DNA of 25,696 nucleotides from Streptosporangiaceae bacterium (GCA_030041195.1 JASHOI010000392.1:1-25696), one strand, 5' to 3'; shown: positions 10,473-18,854, numbered from the stretch's first letter. Numbers and translations are program-made. The notes: generated by a model from the sequence alone, not told the origin.

Positions 10473-10486
10473 GCACTAAGTGCACT
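10473..10486. promoter_or_regulatory. Palindromic element before the IclR-type regulator
   Basis: Two overlapping inverted repeats, GCACT-A-AGTGC (10473-10483) and AGTGCACT (10479-10486), lie 14-27 bases upstream of the regulator start in a locally AT-richer patch. The placement suits an autoregulatory operator. This is inference; no binding site is known here. Confidence 0.4.
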
Positions 10487-10499
10487 AGCATGCAGGTCA

Positions 10500-11336
10500 A
10501 TGAGAACCTCTGGCACGGCTGGGTCCACAGCGAAGGAATCGGCGCCGCTTCAGCCCCCGGAGATGGCCGTCAGGAACGGTGACTTCGTTCAGTCGCTGGA
10601 CCGCGGGCTGGCGGTGATCCGAGCGTTCGGGCCGGACCGAGAGCGGCTGACCCTGAGCGAGGTTGCCAACGCGACGGGACTGACCAGGGCGGCGGCACGC
10701 CGGTTCCTGCTGACCCTGGTCAAGCTCGGGTACGTGCGCAACGACGGCCGGGAGTTTTCGCTGCGGCCGCGGGTGCTCGAGCTCGGCTACGCCTACCTGT
10801 CGGGGCTGGCGCTGCCCGAGGTGGCGGCGCCGCACCTGGAGGAGCTCGTGGCCCGGCTGCATGAGTCCTCGTCGATCTCGGTTCTGGACGGTCACCAGAT
10901 CGTCTACGTGGCCCGCGTCCCCACCAAGCGGATCATGACCGTCGCGATCTCCGTGGGAACCCGGTTTCCCGCCTACGCCACGTCGATGGGGCGGGTGCTG
11001 CTCGCGGCGCTCACCGACGACGAGCTTGACCGCTACCTAGCCGAGGCCACATTCGAGCGGCTGACCGCCCGCACCGTCACCAACCCGGACCGGCTCCGGG
11101 CGATCGTCCGCGACGCGGCCCGGCACGGATACGCGATCGTGGACCAGGAACTCGAAGAGGGCCTGCGCGCGGTCGCCGCCCCGATCCGGGGCGCCGCAGG
11201 CGTCGGGACCGCGGCCATCAACGTGTCCGCGCACGCCAGCCGGGTGAGCATGGTCGCGATGCGGGGGAAGATCCTGCCCGCGCTGCTGGAGACCGCGCAC
11301 CAGATCGAGGACGACCTCAAGGCCCAGGCTCCATAA
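10500..11336 (+). CDS. IclR-family transcriptional regulator, PcaR/PobR-like
   Basis: DNA-binding regulator with an N-terminal winged helix-turn-helix (about residues 30-85, starting DFVQSLDRGLAVIRAFGP and including TLSEVANATGLTRAAARRFL) and a C-terminal effector-binding domain (about 100-275, with ISVGTRFPAYATSMGRVLLA). These stretches are characteristic of the PcaR/PcaU/PobR branch, which in other bacteria senses aromatic acids of the beta-ketoadipate route. No pca or pob gene is in this window. It converges with the liv-type importer, leaving 27 bases between the stops. The ATG at 10500 gives 278 residues and has AGG about 7 bases upstream. The target is unknown; itself and the importer are the nearest candidates. 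Confidence 0.88.
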   Translation: MRTSGTAGSTAKESAPLQPPEMAVRNGDFVQSLDRGLAVIRAFGPDRERLTLSEVANATGLTRAAARRFLLTLVKLGYVRNDGREFSLRPRVLELGYAYLSGLALPEVAAPHLEELVARLHESSSISVLDGHQIVYVARVPTKRIMTVAISVGTRFPAYATSMGRVLLAALTDDELDRYLAEATFERLTARTVTNPDRLRAIVRDAARHGYAIVDQELEEGLRAVAAPIRGAAGVGTAAINVSAHASRVSMVAMRGKILPALLETAHQIEDDLKAQAP

Positions 11337-11363
11337 CTTTGGGCCTTCGGCGCGCTTTGGCCG

Positions 11364-12437
11364 TTATCCCCTGGCGCGCCCGGGTATCAGCCTGCGGGCG
11401 CCGCCCGGGCCGGCGTCGCGCCCGGTCCGCAGCCAGTACCCGACGGGGAACAGCCGCAGGTTCAGGCGCTCGTCCACCAGGCCCCACAGCCCGCGGCGGG
11501 CGAACAGCGCCACGAGGATCGCGACCAGGCCCAGGATGATCAGGTACCAGGCGTTGTACGAGGCCAGCGTCTGCTGCAGCACCATGTAGACCGCGGTGCC
11601 GATGATCGGCCCCTCGATCGTGCCGAGCCCGCCGATGATGGTCGCGAACGCCATCTCCGCGGTCCACTGCACGCTGAAATCCGCGGTTGGCGAGACCTGA
11701 AGCTGGCTGATCGCCAGCACCGCGCCCGCGGCGCCGCAGCCGACGCCCGCCACCACGAACACCAGCATCCGGGCCAGGCCGACCCGCGCCCCGGAGCTGC
11801 GCGCGGCCACTTCGTCGTCGCGGATCGCGGTGAGCACCAGGCCGAGCCTGCTGCGCAGCAGCAGGTATACGGCGGCCAGCGCCAGCACCGTGACGGCCAG
11901 GCCCGCCCAGTAGGTGTACGCGGTGAGCAGCGTCGGGCTCATCCCGGTGAACCCGGGCAGCGGCATGCCGCTGCCGCCGCCGATCGAGGTGAACTTCTCG
12001 ATGACGAGCATGATGGTCGCGGCGAGCACCCAGGTGGCGATCGCGAAGTACCCGCTGCGCAGCCGGGAGACCAGCCACCACAGCGGCAGCGCCGCGACGC
12101 CGCAGACGATCGCGGCGACGGGCAGCGCGGCGAACGGCGAGAAGCCGTGGATGGCGAGGATCAGCACAAAGTACGCACCGAGCCCCAGAAATCCCTGCTG
12201 TCCCACCGACACCAGCCCCGCGTAGCCCGCGAGCAGGTTCCACATGCTCGCCAGCGTGAGCACGATGAACGCCTGCACCAGGATCGCTGTGGTGCCCGAG
12301 TACACGATGTACGGGAACATCGCGAACACGACAATGATGATCAGTGCTACCGCCCCGGTCCAGGCGACGTTCCTGCGCGACCGGGTGACCCTGAAGTTCC
12401 CGGCCGGCCGGACCGTGGTTTCGGTGACCAGGCTCAT
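11364..12437 (-). CDS. livM: Branched-chain-amino-acid-type ABC transporter permease, LivM-like
   Basis: One of the two inner-membrane permeases of a HAAT-family importer. The 357-residue product has about nine to ten hydrophobic segments and the LivM landmarks NLLAGYAGLVSVGQQGFLGL (about residue 60), the cytoplasmic coupling segment LVLTAIRDDEVAARSSG, and TIIGGLGTIEGPIIG. The ATG at 12437 is chosen because it overlaps the LivH stop (ATGA); the same frame is open much further upstream, but that part is a shadow of livH. It is the last gene of the importer operon. The substrate cannot be told from the permease alone. Confidence 0.93.
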   Translation of the reverse strand: MSLVTETTVRPAGNFRVTRSRRNVAWTGAVALIIIVVFAMFPYIVYSGTTAILVQAFIVLTLASMWNLLAGYAGLVSVGQQGFLGLGAYFVLILAIHGFSPFAALPVAAIVCGVAALPLWWLVSRLRSGYFAIATWVLAATIMLVIEKFTSIGGGSGMPLPGFTGMSPTLLTAYTYWAGLAVTVLALAAVYLLLRSRLGLVLTAIRDDEVAARSSGARVGLARMLVFVVAGVGCGAAGAVLAISQLQVSPTADFSVQWTAEMAFATIIGGLGTIEGPIIGTAVYMVLQQTLASYNAWYLIILGLVAILVALFARRGLWGLVDERLNLRLFPVGYWLRTGRDAGPGGARRLIPGRARG

Positions 12438-13309
12438 GACTGCACCCCCCGGGAGAGCAAGCCCTGCGGCCGCAGCACGAGCACGGCGAGGAACACTATG
12501 TACCCGGCAAGAAGCTCGTCGGAGATGTTGATCTGGGCGCCGATCTGCTGGGCAATGCCGAGCACCACGCCGCCGACCAGGGTGCCCCACAGCGAGCCGA
12601 GCCCGCCGATCACCACGGCCGCGAACGCGAACAGCAGGATCGTGTCGGTGCCGGTCGTGGGGTCGAGGTCGACGTACATGCCGTACGCGATGCCGCCGAG
12701 CGCCACGGTGCCCAGCGCGACCGCCGCCGCGATGCCGAACACATGCCGGTAGTCGGCCCCAGAAAGCTGCGCCGCCTCCTTGTCGTCGGCCACCGCACGG
12801 ATCAGGCGGCCGTATTTGGACCGGGACAGGAAGTACTGCAGGCCGAGCAGCACCGCCACCGCGACGGCGAAGGTGAGCAGGAGCAGGTAGCCGATCGAGA
12901 TCTGCGAGCCGATGCTGAACGAGCCGGTCACCAAGGCCAGCCCGCTGCCGATCCCGCGGGTGTTGGCGGTGAAGAACTGGAGCAGGCCGTTCTCGATCAC
13001 CAGCGACAGGCCGAGGGTGACGATGAGCGTCGTCAGAATGCCACGGTCGAGCGCGGTCTGGATGAGTGTGCGCTGCAGCACGTAGCCAAGCACCGCCATG
13101 ATCGGCACCACGATGACGAAGGACCACAGCACCGGGACGTGGGTGGCGGCGATGATGCCGACCGCCACGTAGCCCCCGACAACGGCGAGGTCACCGTGCG
13201 CGAGGTTCACGACCTTCATCACCCCGAACATCAGCGACAGCCCGCAGGCGAACAGAGCGTACAGGCCGCCGGTCAGTATGCCCTGGATGATCGCGTTTAC
13301 CCAGGCCAT
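12434..13309 (-). CDS. livH: Branched-chain-amino-acid-type ABC transporter permease, LivH-like
   Basis: Second permease of the importer. The 291-residue length is standard for LivH. The N-terminus MAWVNAIIQGILTGGLYALF, the segment GVMKVVNLAHGDLAVVGGYV, and the late AAVVIGGLGSLWGTLVGG are family hallmarks. A charged cytoplasmic stretch with RAVADDKEAAQLSGAD is the coupling region that meets the ATPases. The ATG at 13309 shares one base with the TAA of the upstream ATPase gene. GGGAG and AAGGG lie just upstream. Confidence 0.95.
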   Translation of the reverse strand: MAWVNAIIQGILTGGLYALFACGLSLMFGVMKVVNLAHGDLAVVGGYVAVGIIAATHVPVLWSFVIVVPIMAVLGYVLQRTLIQTALDRGILTTLIVTLGLSLVIENGLLQFFTANTRGIGSGLALVTGSFSIGSQISIGYLLLLTFAVAVAVLLGLQYFLSRSKYGRLIRAVADDKEAAQLSGADYRHVFGIAAAVALGTVALGGIAYGMYVDLDPTTGTDTILLFAFAAVVIGGLGSLWGTLVGGVVLGIAQQIGAQINISDELLAGYIVFLAVLVLRPQGLLSRGVQS

Positions 13310-14100
13310 TACCCTTCGCTCCCTTCGCCGGGCTGGCCGGCCGGCGCGGCGCCAGCCAGGCCGAAGTATGCCGCCTCGACCTGGTCCGCCGTGACGTCGG
13401 CCGGCCTGCCCTCCAGGGTGGTCCGGCCCTCCAGCAGGCACTGGATTTGTGTTGCCACCCGCAGGGCCTGACTCACGTCCTGCTCAACCAGCAGCACGGT
13501 GAGGCCGCTCTGCAGGATCTGCGGCAGCATGCCGTAGATGCGCTGCACCACCACGGGCGCCAGGCCGAGAGACAGCTCGTCGAGCAGCAGCACGCGGGGG
13601 TTGGCGACCAGCGCGCGGCCGATCGCGACGGCCTGCTGCTCGCCGCCGGAAAGCTGGACGGTGGGCTGGTTGCGGCGTTCTCGCATCCAGCCGAACATCT
13701 CATAGACCTGCTCGATCGTCCACGGGCCAGGGCGCGCATACGTGGCGCCGACCTTGAGGTTCTCCTCGACGGACAGCGACCCGAACAGCCGCCTGCCCTC
13801 CGGCACCATAACGATCCCCTGGGTGGCCCGGCGCTCGGGCCGCAGCCCGGTCACGTCCTTGCCGTCGAACAGAATCGAGCCCGACGTCGGGTGGTGCAGG
13901 CCCGCGATCGTTCGCAGCAGCGTGGACTTGCCGGCGCCGTTCGCCCCGATGATCGCGTAGACCTCACCGGGGAACACCCGCAGCGAGATGGCGTCGAGCG
14001 CCCGAAGCTGCCCGTGGTACACGGTAAGGTCGCTGACCTCAAGCAATGGCACGCCGGTTTCCGGCCGCGCCCCATCCCCACTCGCCGCCGATGCGGTCAC
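13309..14100 (-). CDS. livF: ABC transporter ATP-binding protein, LivF-like
   Basis: Cytoplasmic ATPase powering the importer. The 263-residue product has Walker A GANGAGKST (52-60), a full signature LSGGEQQ (150-156), Walker B VLLLDE (170-175) and VPEGRRLF, a LivF hallmark. The GTG at 14100 overlaps the stop of the upstream ATPase gene (GTGA). The first about 16 residues are a low-complexity extension not needed for the fold. A later start is possible, but the overlap favours this one. Confidence 0.94.
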   Translation of the reverse strand: MTASAASGDGARPETGVPLLEVSDLTVYHGQLRALDAISLRVFPGEVYAIIGANGAGKSTLLRTIAGLHHPTSGSILFDGKDVTGLRPERRATQGIVMVPEGRRLFGSLSVEENLKVGATYARPGPWTIEQVYEMFGWMRERRNQPTVQLSGGEQQAVAIGRALVANPRVLLLDELSLGLAPVVVQRIYGMLPQILQSGLTVLLVEQDVSQALRVATQIQCLLEGRTTLEGRPADVTADQVEAAYFGLAGAAPAGQPGEGSEG

Positions 14101-14894
14101 GGCTCGCTCCGTTCCCCGTCCCCTTGCCCGGCCGGCGGAGCGTCCATCGTGCCGCCGGCCAGCGCCGCGGTGACCTCGGTGCCGAGGAACACCTCGCGAA
14201 CCGCCGGGTCGGCCAGCACCGTGGCGGGCTCGCCGTCGGCGACGAACTCGCCGCCGGACAGGCAGGTCAGCCGGCTCACCACGGCGGTGAGCGCGCGCAC
14301 CACGTGCTCGATCCAGATCACCGCGATGCCCTCGGCGTTGACGCCACGGACGATCTCGACCAGCTGGGCGACCTCGGGGTCGGTGAGGCCACCCGCCACC
14401 TCGTCGAGCAGCAGCAGCATCGGCTGCGTGGCCAGGGCCCTGGCCAGCTCCAGCCGCTTGCGCTGGAGCAGGCCGAGCCGTTCCGCTGGCAGGTTCGCGT
14501 GGGGTTCCATGCCGGTCTGGTCCAGCGCTCGCACCGCGGCCGCGTAGCTGGGCCGCCGGCGCAGCCCGCCGCCCTGTTGCGCGGCGACGAGCAGGTTCTC
14601 GAACACGGTCATATCGCCGAACGGCCGGGGCACCTGGTACGTGCGGCCGATGCCCAGCCTGCATCGTGCCGCCGCGTCCAGCTTGGTGACCGTCTGCCCG
14701 GCGAAGCGGATCTCACCGGCGTCCGGGGCAAGGTCGCCGGAGATGAGGCCGAACAGGCTGGTCTTGCCAGCACCGTTCGGCCCCACGATCCCGACGACGT
14801 CCCCGGGATCGACCGAGAATGACAGGTCCTCCGCGATGACGACCCGGCCGAACCGTTTCGTCACGTTGTCGAGCTCGAGCAGAGGTGTCGTCAT
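14097..14894 (-). CDS. livG: ABC transporter ATP-binding protein, LivG-like
   Basis: Partner ATPase of LivF. The 265-residue product has Walker A GPNGAGKTS (38-46), Walker B LLLLDE (160-165) and the switch histidine in WIEHVV (His197). The signature region reads RLGLLQRKRLELARAL, lacking canonical LSGGQ. That is common for LivG proteins, in which the paired LivF site is the canonical one, so I do not take it as inactivation. The C-terminal 25 residues are Gly/Pro/Glu-rich. It starts four bases downstream of the binding-protein gene stop, so translation is probably coupled. Confidence 0.94.
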   Translation of the reverse strand: MTTPLLELDNVTKRFGRVVIAEDLSFSVDPGDVVGIVGPNGAGKTSLFGLISGDLAPDAGEIRFAGQTVTKLDAAARCRLGIGRTYQVPRPFGDMTVFENLLVAAQQGGGLRRRPSYAAAVRALDQTGMEPHANLPAERLGLLQRKRLELARALATQPMLLLLDEVAGGLTDPEVAQLVEIVRGVNAEGIAVIWIEHVVRALTAVVSRLTCLSGGEFVADGEPATVLADPAVREVFLGTEVTAALAGGTMDAPPAGQGDGERSEP

Positions 14895-14898
14895 CCGG

Positions 14899-16287
14899 TC
14901 AGGTGTTCGTCGGCAGGAGGTCGGCCGTGATCTTCGCGTCCGGCAGCAGCGTGTTGTCGACGACCTGGAGTTCCAGCGGGTACGTGACGCCCTTCTGCCA
15001 CTGCACGCCGGCCGGGGGGGTGATCGCGACGCCCGGCGCGGGACCGAAGCCGTCTACCCAGCCCTTGCCGCTCGAGGTGAAGTCAAGCGGCCCGGCGAGC
15101 GCGCTGATGTTCACCTTGTGCAGGGCGTCGGCGACCTCGAGCTTGTCGTGCGGGTCGCTCACCGAGGTGAGCGCCGCGTACGCGACCTCGAAGAGGCTGT
15201 AGTTGCTGATGTTGGCGTTCCACTGCCCGAGGCTGGGCACCGCCTCGTACTGAGCCGCGATCTCCTTGCAGGTCTCGCCGGTGAGCGAGGACGTCCACGG
15301 CAGCGTCGGCACCCACCAGGTGTCGGTCGCCACGTTGTAGACCTCGGAGCCCATCGAGTAGGTGTCGCTCGGGAACAGCAGCACCTTGGCCACGGTGGCC
15401 AGCTTCGGCCGGAAGCCCTGTGAGATCGACTGCTTCCACATGGCGGCGAAGTCGGGCGGCTCCGGCACGTTCGTGAAGAAGTCGGCGCCGTCCGCCTTGA
15501 ACTGGGTGATCATCGACGTGTAGTTCGTCGTACCGTCCGGGTAAGCCGAGGACATGTTGAACGTGTAGCCCGCCGCCTTGACGATCGGCGGGAACACCAT
15601 GCGGAACGCGTCGCCGTCCGGGTCGTTCGGGAACGCGGCAGCGACCACCTTGTCGGTATGCAGCTGGGCGTGGATCCGGTTCCACATCGGGATGAAGCAG
15701 CTGGCCAGGTGCTCGGCGCCGAGGAAGTAGAGGATCGAGTACTTGGGCACGAACGTCGGTTTGCCCGGGTTGCCGCCGAGGTTGGCGTACCAGGATTCCC
15801 ACGGGCAGTTCGCGCAGATCAGCGGTGTGCCGAGCGTTTCGGCCTGGCTGGCCACCGCGTTGACGGTCTCCGGCGTTGACGTTGCGAACAGCAGGTCAAC
15901 GTTGTCGCTGAGGATGGCGGTCCTGGCCAGGTCCCCGGCCCGGGTGGTGCTGGACTGGCTGTCGTAGGACTTGATCGTGATCGGGTAGGTCTTGCCGCCG
16001 ATCTTGAAGCCGTTCTTGTACTGGCTGGTCTGCTTGATCTTGGAGATCAGCCACAGGTCGGGCGCGCCGAACGCGGCGATCTCACCGGTCAGCGGGTGGA
16101 TCCAGCCGATCGTGATGCCCTTGGTGCTGCTCGAGCTGGCCCCCTTGATGCCGGAACTGCACGCTTCGAGTAGCCCGCCGGCCCCCACGACGGCTGCGCC
16201 GGCGCCGGCCGCGCGCAGCAGGCCCCGTCGGCTGATGCCCGCGACGGGGCTGGTGCTAATCGATTGCAGTCTCTCGTGGTCGTTCAT
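14899..16287 (-). CDS. ABC transporter substrate-binding lipoprotein (LivK/Peripla_BP_6 type), Tat-like signal
   Basis: Extracytoplasmic solute receptor of the importer. The 462-residue product begins with a twin-arginine signal (SRRGLLRAAG, Arg20-Arg21), a hydrophobic Ala/Gly stretch, and a lipobox LLEAC with lipidation Cys43, followed by a Ser/Gly-rich tether. The mature part (GITIGWIHPLTGEIAAFGAP onwards) has the two-lobe type I periplasmic-binding fold. The ATG is preceded by AAGGAG at an 11-base spacing. Substrate is not evident: many aromatic residues and the PcaR-like regulator next door would fit an aromatic or other non-amino-acid ligand, but this is inference. It is the first gene of the operon. 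Confidence 0.92.
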   Translation of the reverse strand: MNDHERLQSISTSPVAGISRRGLLRAAGAGAAVVGAGGLLEACSSGIKGASSSSTKGITIGWIHPLTGEIAAFGAPDLWLISKIKQTSQYKNGFKIGGKTYPITIKSYDSQSSTTRAGDLARTAILSDNVDLLFATSTPETVNAVASQAETLGTPLICANCPWESWYANLGGNPGKPTFVPKYSILYFLGAEHLASCFIPMWNRIHAQLHTDKVVAAAFPNDPDGDAFRMVFPPIVKAAGYTFNMSSAYPDGTTNYTSMITQFKADGADFFTNVPEPPDFAAMWKQSISQGFRPKLATVAKVLLFPSDTYSMGSEVYNVATDTWWVPTLPWTSSLTGETCKEIAAQYEAVPSLGQWNANISNYSLFEVAYAALTSVSDPHDKLEVADALHKVNISALAGPLDFTSSGKGWVDGFGPAPGVAITPPAGVQWQKGVTYPLELQVVDNTLLPDAKITADLLPTNT

Positions 16288-16430
16288 CCGTTTTCGATCT
16301 CCTTATGAGGACGCCTCGCAGGACTGGGGGGTGCCTATGAGGGATGCCGGTGGTTCCCCTGCTTGGGCATGCCTGCGCGGCGTCGTGAGACTAACATGAC
16401 ATGAATTCCGGCGAGGCCGCAGTCGTTGAA

Positions 16431-16450
16431 TCATAAGGTTTCATAAGGTT
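16431..16450. repeat. Perfect tandem direct repeat TCATAAGGTT x2
   Basis: The 10-base unit TCATAAGGTT occurs twice with no gap, about 145 bases upstream of the binding-protein gene. One-helical-turn spacing puts both copies on the same DNA face, as expected for cooperative regulator binding. On the - strand the repeat contains TTATGAT, which resembles a -10 box, but I find no -35 partner at proper spacing. Confidence 0.6.
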
Positions 16451-16833
16451 CAGAATCGCTTTCGCTATTCAGCCTCGCTGGCGGCCGAAGCTAGCGTGCG
16501 GCCTTGTGGGCTGCGCGGACCTCGGTGCGGAACGCCTGGTGTGCGGACTCTCATTTACGTTTGCTTTGTGGACTGATGCTCGCTTCGTGACACATGCTTT
16601 GCAGAGCGGGTGCGGAGCCCGTCCAGAGCCGGCGCCGCCAGACGGGCGTTTGTACGCTCTGCGAACGAGCGTGCATAACCTGAACAGCATGGCACCATGC
16701 CTGTCTGTGCCTAGTCAACGGCCGTTATGTAACTGTTGCGACCCGCCTACGAAACCACGCTGAGCTGGGCTGAACGTGCGCCGGTCCAAACGCGGCGCTG
16801 ACGAGCTGCCCGCGGGCCCGGCCGAGCGGCGGA

Positions 16834-16845
16834 CGGAACGTTCCG
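16834..16845. promoter_or_regulatory. 12-base palindrome CGGAACGTTCCG upstream of msrA
   Basis: This perfect palindrome lies 5 bases before a TTGACA hexamer and about 155 bases upstream of msrA. Its GGAAC half followed 18 bases later by GTG loosely resembles the oxidative-stress SigR promoter pattern (GGAAY-N18-GTT) of streptomycetes. The match is imperfect, so either an operator or a promoter element is possible. Confidence 0.3.
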
Positions 16846-16999
16846 GGCGGTTGACACGTGCGACCGCGGCAGCTCCAGAGCGGTGGAGACGGTCTGCTCC
16901 GGTGCCCTGACCGTGGGGAAGGTTAGCGCCGGGATTCTGGTTCGTCACCAGGGGGTCCGGGTTGAGCGGGTCCCCGCACTCACACCAAAGGAGACAGTT

Positions 17000-17665
17000 G
17001 TGGGCATATTCGGTTTCCGCAAGGCCCAAATGGTCAACGCGGAGCAGGCGCTGCCGGGCCGGTCGGAGCCAATGCCGGTGCCCGCCCGCCATGAGGTGCT
17101 CGATGCCCCATTGCGCCCGCCATACCCGGAAAGCACCAGCGTGGCCGAGTTCGCGCTCGGCTGTTTCTGGGGCGCGGAAAAGACATTCTGGCAGCTACCG
17201 GGCGTGGTTACCACGGCTGTGGGCTACGAGGGCGGCTACACCCCGAACCCGACGTACGAGGAGGTCTGCAGCGGCCGGACCGGGCACGCGGAGACCGTCC
17301 GCGTGGTCTTCGACCCCAGGAAGGTCTCATACCGCGAGCTGCTCAAGGTGTTCTGGGAGTCGCATAACCCGACACAGGGCATGCGCCAGGGCAACGATGT
17401 CGGCAGCCAGTACCGCTCGGTGATCTTCTACCATTCGCCGGAGCAGAAGGCGGAGGCCGAGGCGTCGCGCGATGCGTATGCCAAGCGCCTCGCCGAGGCC
17501 GGTTACCGGGAGATCACCACCGAGATCGTCCCGGCGGGGGAGTTCTACTTCGCCGAGGACTATCACCAGCAGTATCTGTCCCAAGGCAAGAATCCGTACG
17601 GCTACTGCCCGGACCACGGGACTGGGGTGTCCTGCCCGGTGGGGGTCGTCCGCGCCGACGGCTGA
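17000..17665 (+). CDS. msrA: Peptide-methionine (S)-S-oxide reductase MsrA
   Basis: Cytoplasmic repair enzyme that reduces methionine-S-sulfoxide in oxidised proteins, using thioredoxin. The 221-residue product has the catalytic motif GCFWG (54-58, nucleophile Cys55), the family stretch [39 protein letters not shown], and two C-terminal cysteines (Cys203 and Cys212) that could act as resolving residues. The GTG at 17000 is chosen because AAAGGAGA lies about 6 bases upstream; the frame is open further back but without family similarity. It stands alone, with about 280 bases before the next gene. Confidence 0.95.
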   Translation: MGIFGFRKAQMVNAEQALPGRSEPMPVPARHEVLDAPLRPPYPESTSVAEFALGCFWGAEKTFWQLPGVVTTAVGYEGGYTPNPTYEEVCSGRTGHAETVRVVFDPRKVSYRELLKVFWESHNPTQGMRQGNDVGSQYRSVIFYHSPEQKAEAEASRDAYAKRLAEAGYREITTEIVPAGEFYFAEDYHQQYLSQGKNPYGYCPDHGTGVSCPVGVVRADG

Positions 17666-17947
17666 GCCCGCCCGGCGAGTTTCTGGCCGGCGAGGGCTTC
17701 CACCGACGCGGCGCCGGGAACGAAGACCGGCGGGAGAGATCGGTGGCGCGGAAGGTCCGAGACAGTTAGTGCCCGGCGTCTCGACAACGCTGGTCGATAT
17801 CGCCGCAACACAACGCTGCGCTTGTGCAACACCGCGCTCACACGCCGCCGTCACTCGATGCCCATGCAAACCGGCAGGACCTGCTGGCGTCCCAGCGACA
17901 TGGCCACGACATCCGCGAACACGTGAGCGCAGAAGGGAAACGGTCAC
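17666..17947. other. msrA to bicupin spacer
   Basis: 282 bases without a convincing gene. It contains the 8-base palindrome CGATATCG and, at its end, the purine-rich ribosome site AGAAGGGAAA for the bicupin gene. No strong terminator hairpin or clear promoter was identified. Confidence 0.35.
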
Positions 17948-18694
17948 ATGGCGTACACGCGACGGGTATCGGTGGCCGACGCCGCCGATACCGGCTACCC
18001 GGACTACCAGGCTGCCATCGTGGCGAGCCCCGAGAGCGCGACCGTGCTGGCCGGCTTTCTCGGCAACGGCGGGCACCCGCCGCTGCATACGCACGACGTC
18101 GACCTGTTCTTCGTGGTCCTTGAAGGCAGCGCAACGATCCGGCTCGGGCACGATAATCATCAGGCCAGGGCCGGCGAGGTGATCTACATTCCGGCCGGGC
18201 TCCCGCACGGCAGCGACAACCAGAGCGGCGCGGCCGAGCGCCATCTCGAGATCCTGATACCGGGCGTACGCCCAGGGAGCCCTTTTCTGACGCCTGTCCG
18301 GTCTGTCGATGAAGTCCGGCTGCCGGCGACCGCACCGCACATCACCAGCGGCTCGGGCCCGGCAACGGAGGCGACTGGCCATGAAACGCGATCGCTGCTC
18401 ACGGGCGAGTCGACGGGCGGCCGTACCGCCCGGGTAACGGCCGTTGAGCGAACCGGGCCCGACGACGCGGGCACGCCCGGCACCCGGGAAGACGACCGGC
18501 TCGTTGTCGTGACGCAAGGCGAGCTGACTGCCGAGGTGGCAGCGCGGCCGGGTGCCGTCCCTGCCCCTGCGGTGATCGTCATCCCGGCCGGCGTGCCGCA
18601 TCGCATCTGGAATTCAGCATCCGCCCCGGCCCGGTATCTCGACCTCGACATTCCGGCGCCGGAGGCCTACGCCAAGCTCGCCGCGGCCCATTAG
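17948..18694 (+). CDS. Two-domain cupin protein, function unknown
   Basis: A 248-residue protein with two cupin beta-barrels. The N-terminal cupin has motif 1 GGHPPLHTHDVDLFFVVLEG (His47, His49, with Asp52 near the usual Glu place) and motif 2 GEVIYIPAGLPHGSDN (His87), enough to bind a metal. The C-terminal cupin keeps motif 2 (IPAGVPHRIWN, His218), but its motif 1 region (about 165-192) has lost the HxH histidines, so that site is probably degenerate. Pirin- or quercetinase-like dioxygenase, isomerase or sensor roles are all possible; I cannot choose. ATG with AGAAGGG upstream. It is flanked by msrA and the decarboxylase gene on the same strand but with wide gaps. Confidence 0.8.
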   Translation: MAYTRRVSVADAADTGYPDYQAAIVASPESATVLAGFLGNGGHPPLHTHDVDLFFVVLEGSATIRLGHDNHQARAGEVIYIPAGLPHGSDNQSGAAERHLEILIPGVRPGSPFLTPVRSVDEVRLPATAPHITSGSGPATEATGHETRSLLTGESTGGRTARVTAVERTGPDDAGTPGTREDDRLVVVTQGELTAEVAARPGAVPAPAVIVIPAGVPHRIWNSASAPARYLDLDIPAPEAYAKLAAAH

Positions 18695-18758
18695 GCGCCA
18701 CCGCCGCTGGTCAGGCTCGTGGCCCAGGTCAGCCCAACGCTGACCCCAGGCAGCGCCC

Positions 18759-18784
18759 GTTTGCGCTCGTGAGAGCCTGGGAAT
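18759..18784 (+). promoter_or_regulatory. Candidate SigB-like promoter before the decarboxylase gene
   Basis: GTTT, 16 bases, then GGGAAT resembles the streptomycete general-stress SigB pattern (GNNT-N14-16-GGGTAY) with one mismatch in the -10 box. It lies about 117 bases upstream of the decarboxylase start. It is an eye match only and could be chance. Confidence 0.25.
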
Positions 18785-18854
18785 TCGGGGGAGTGGCTGA
18801 CGCTGACCGCCGGCCTGCGGCCCAGGAGGCAGCGTTGGGGCAGTGATTTGGCGC

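Larger units (their letters stand above)
16288..16999. other. Divergent intergenic region between the importer operon and msrA
   Basis: About 710 bases with no convincing gene. Short open frames on both strands (around 16470-16760) have no ribosome site or family features and overlap each other. It must carry the promoter of the importer operon (- strand) and that of msrA (+ strand). Recognisable elements are the TCATAAGGTT tandem repeat at 16431-16450, a short GGCA/TGCC hairpin near 16690, and the 12-base palindrome at 16834-16845 followed by TTGACA at 16851. The part from 16400 to 16740 is visibly less GC-rich than the coding regions. Confidence 0.5.

Noticed and set aside
14097..14894. Inactive ATPase because LivG lacks LSGGQ
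   Set aside because: Degenerate signature is usual in LivG proteins; Walker A, Walker B and the switch His are intact.
16469..16763. Two short overlapping open frames in the importer-msrA spacer
   Set aside because: No ribosome sites, no family features, and they lie on opposite strands over the same bases.
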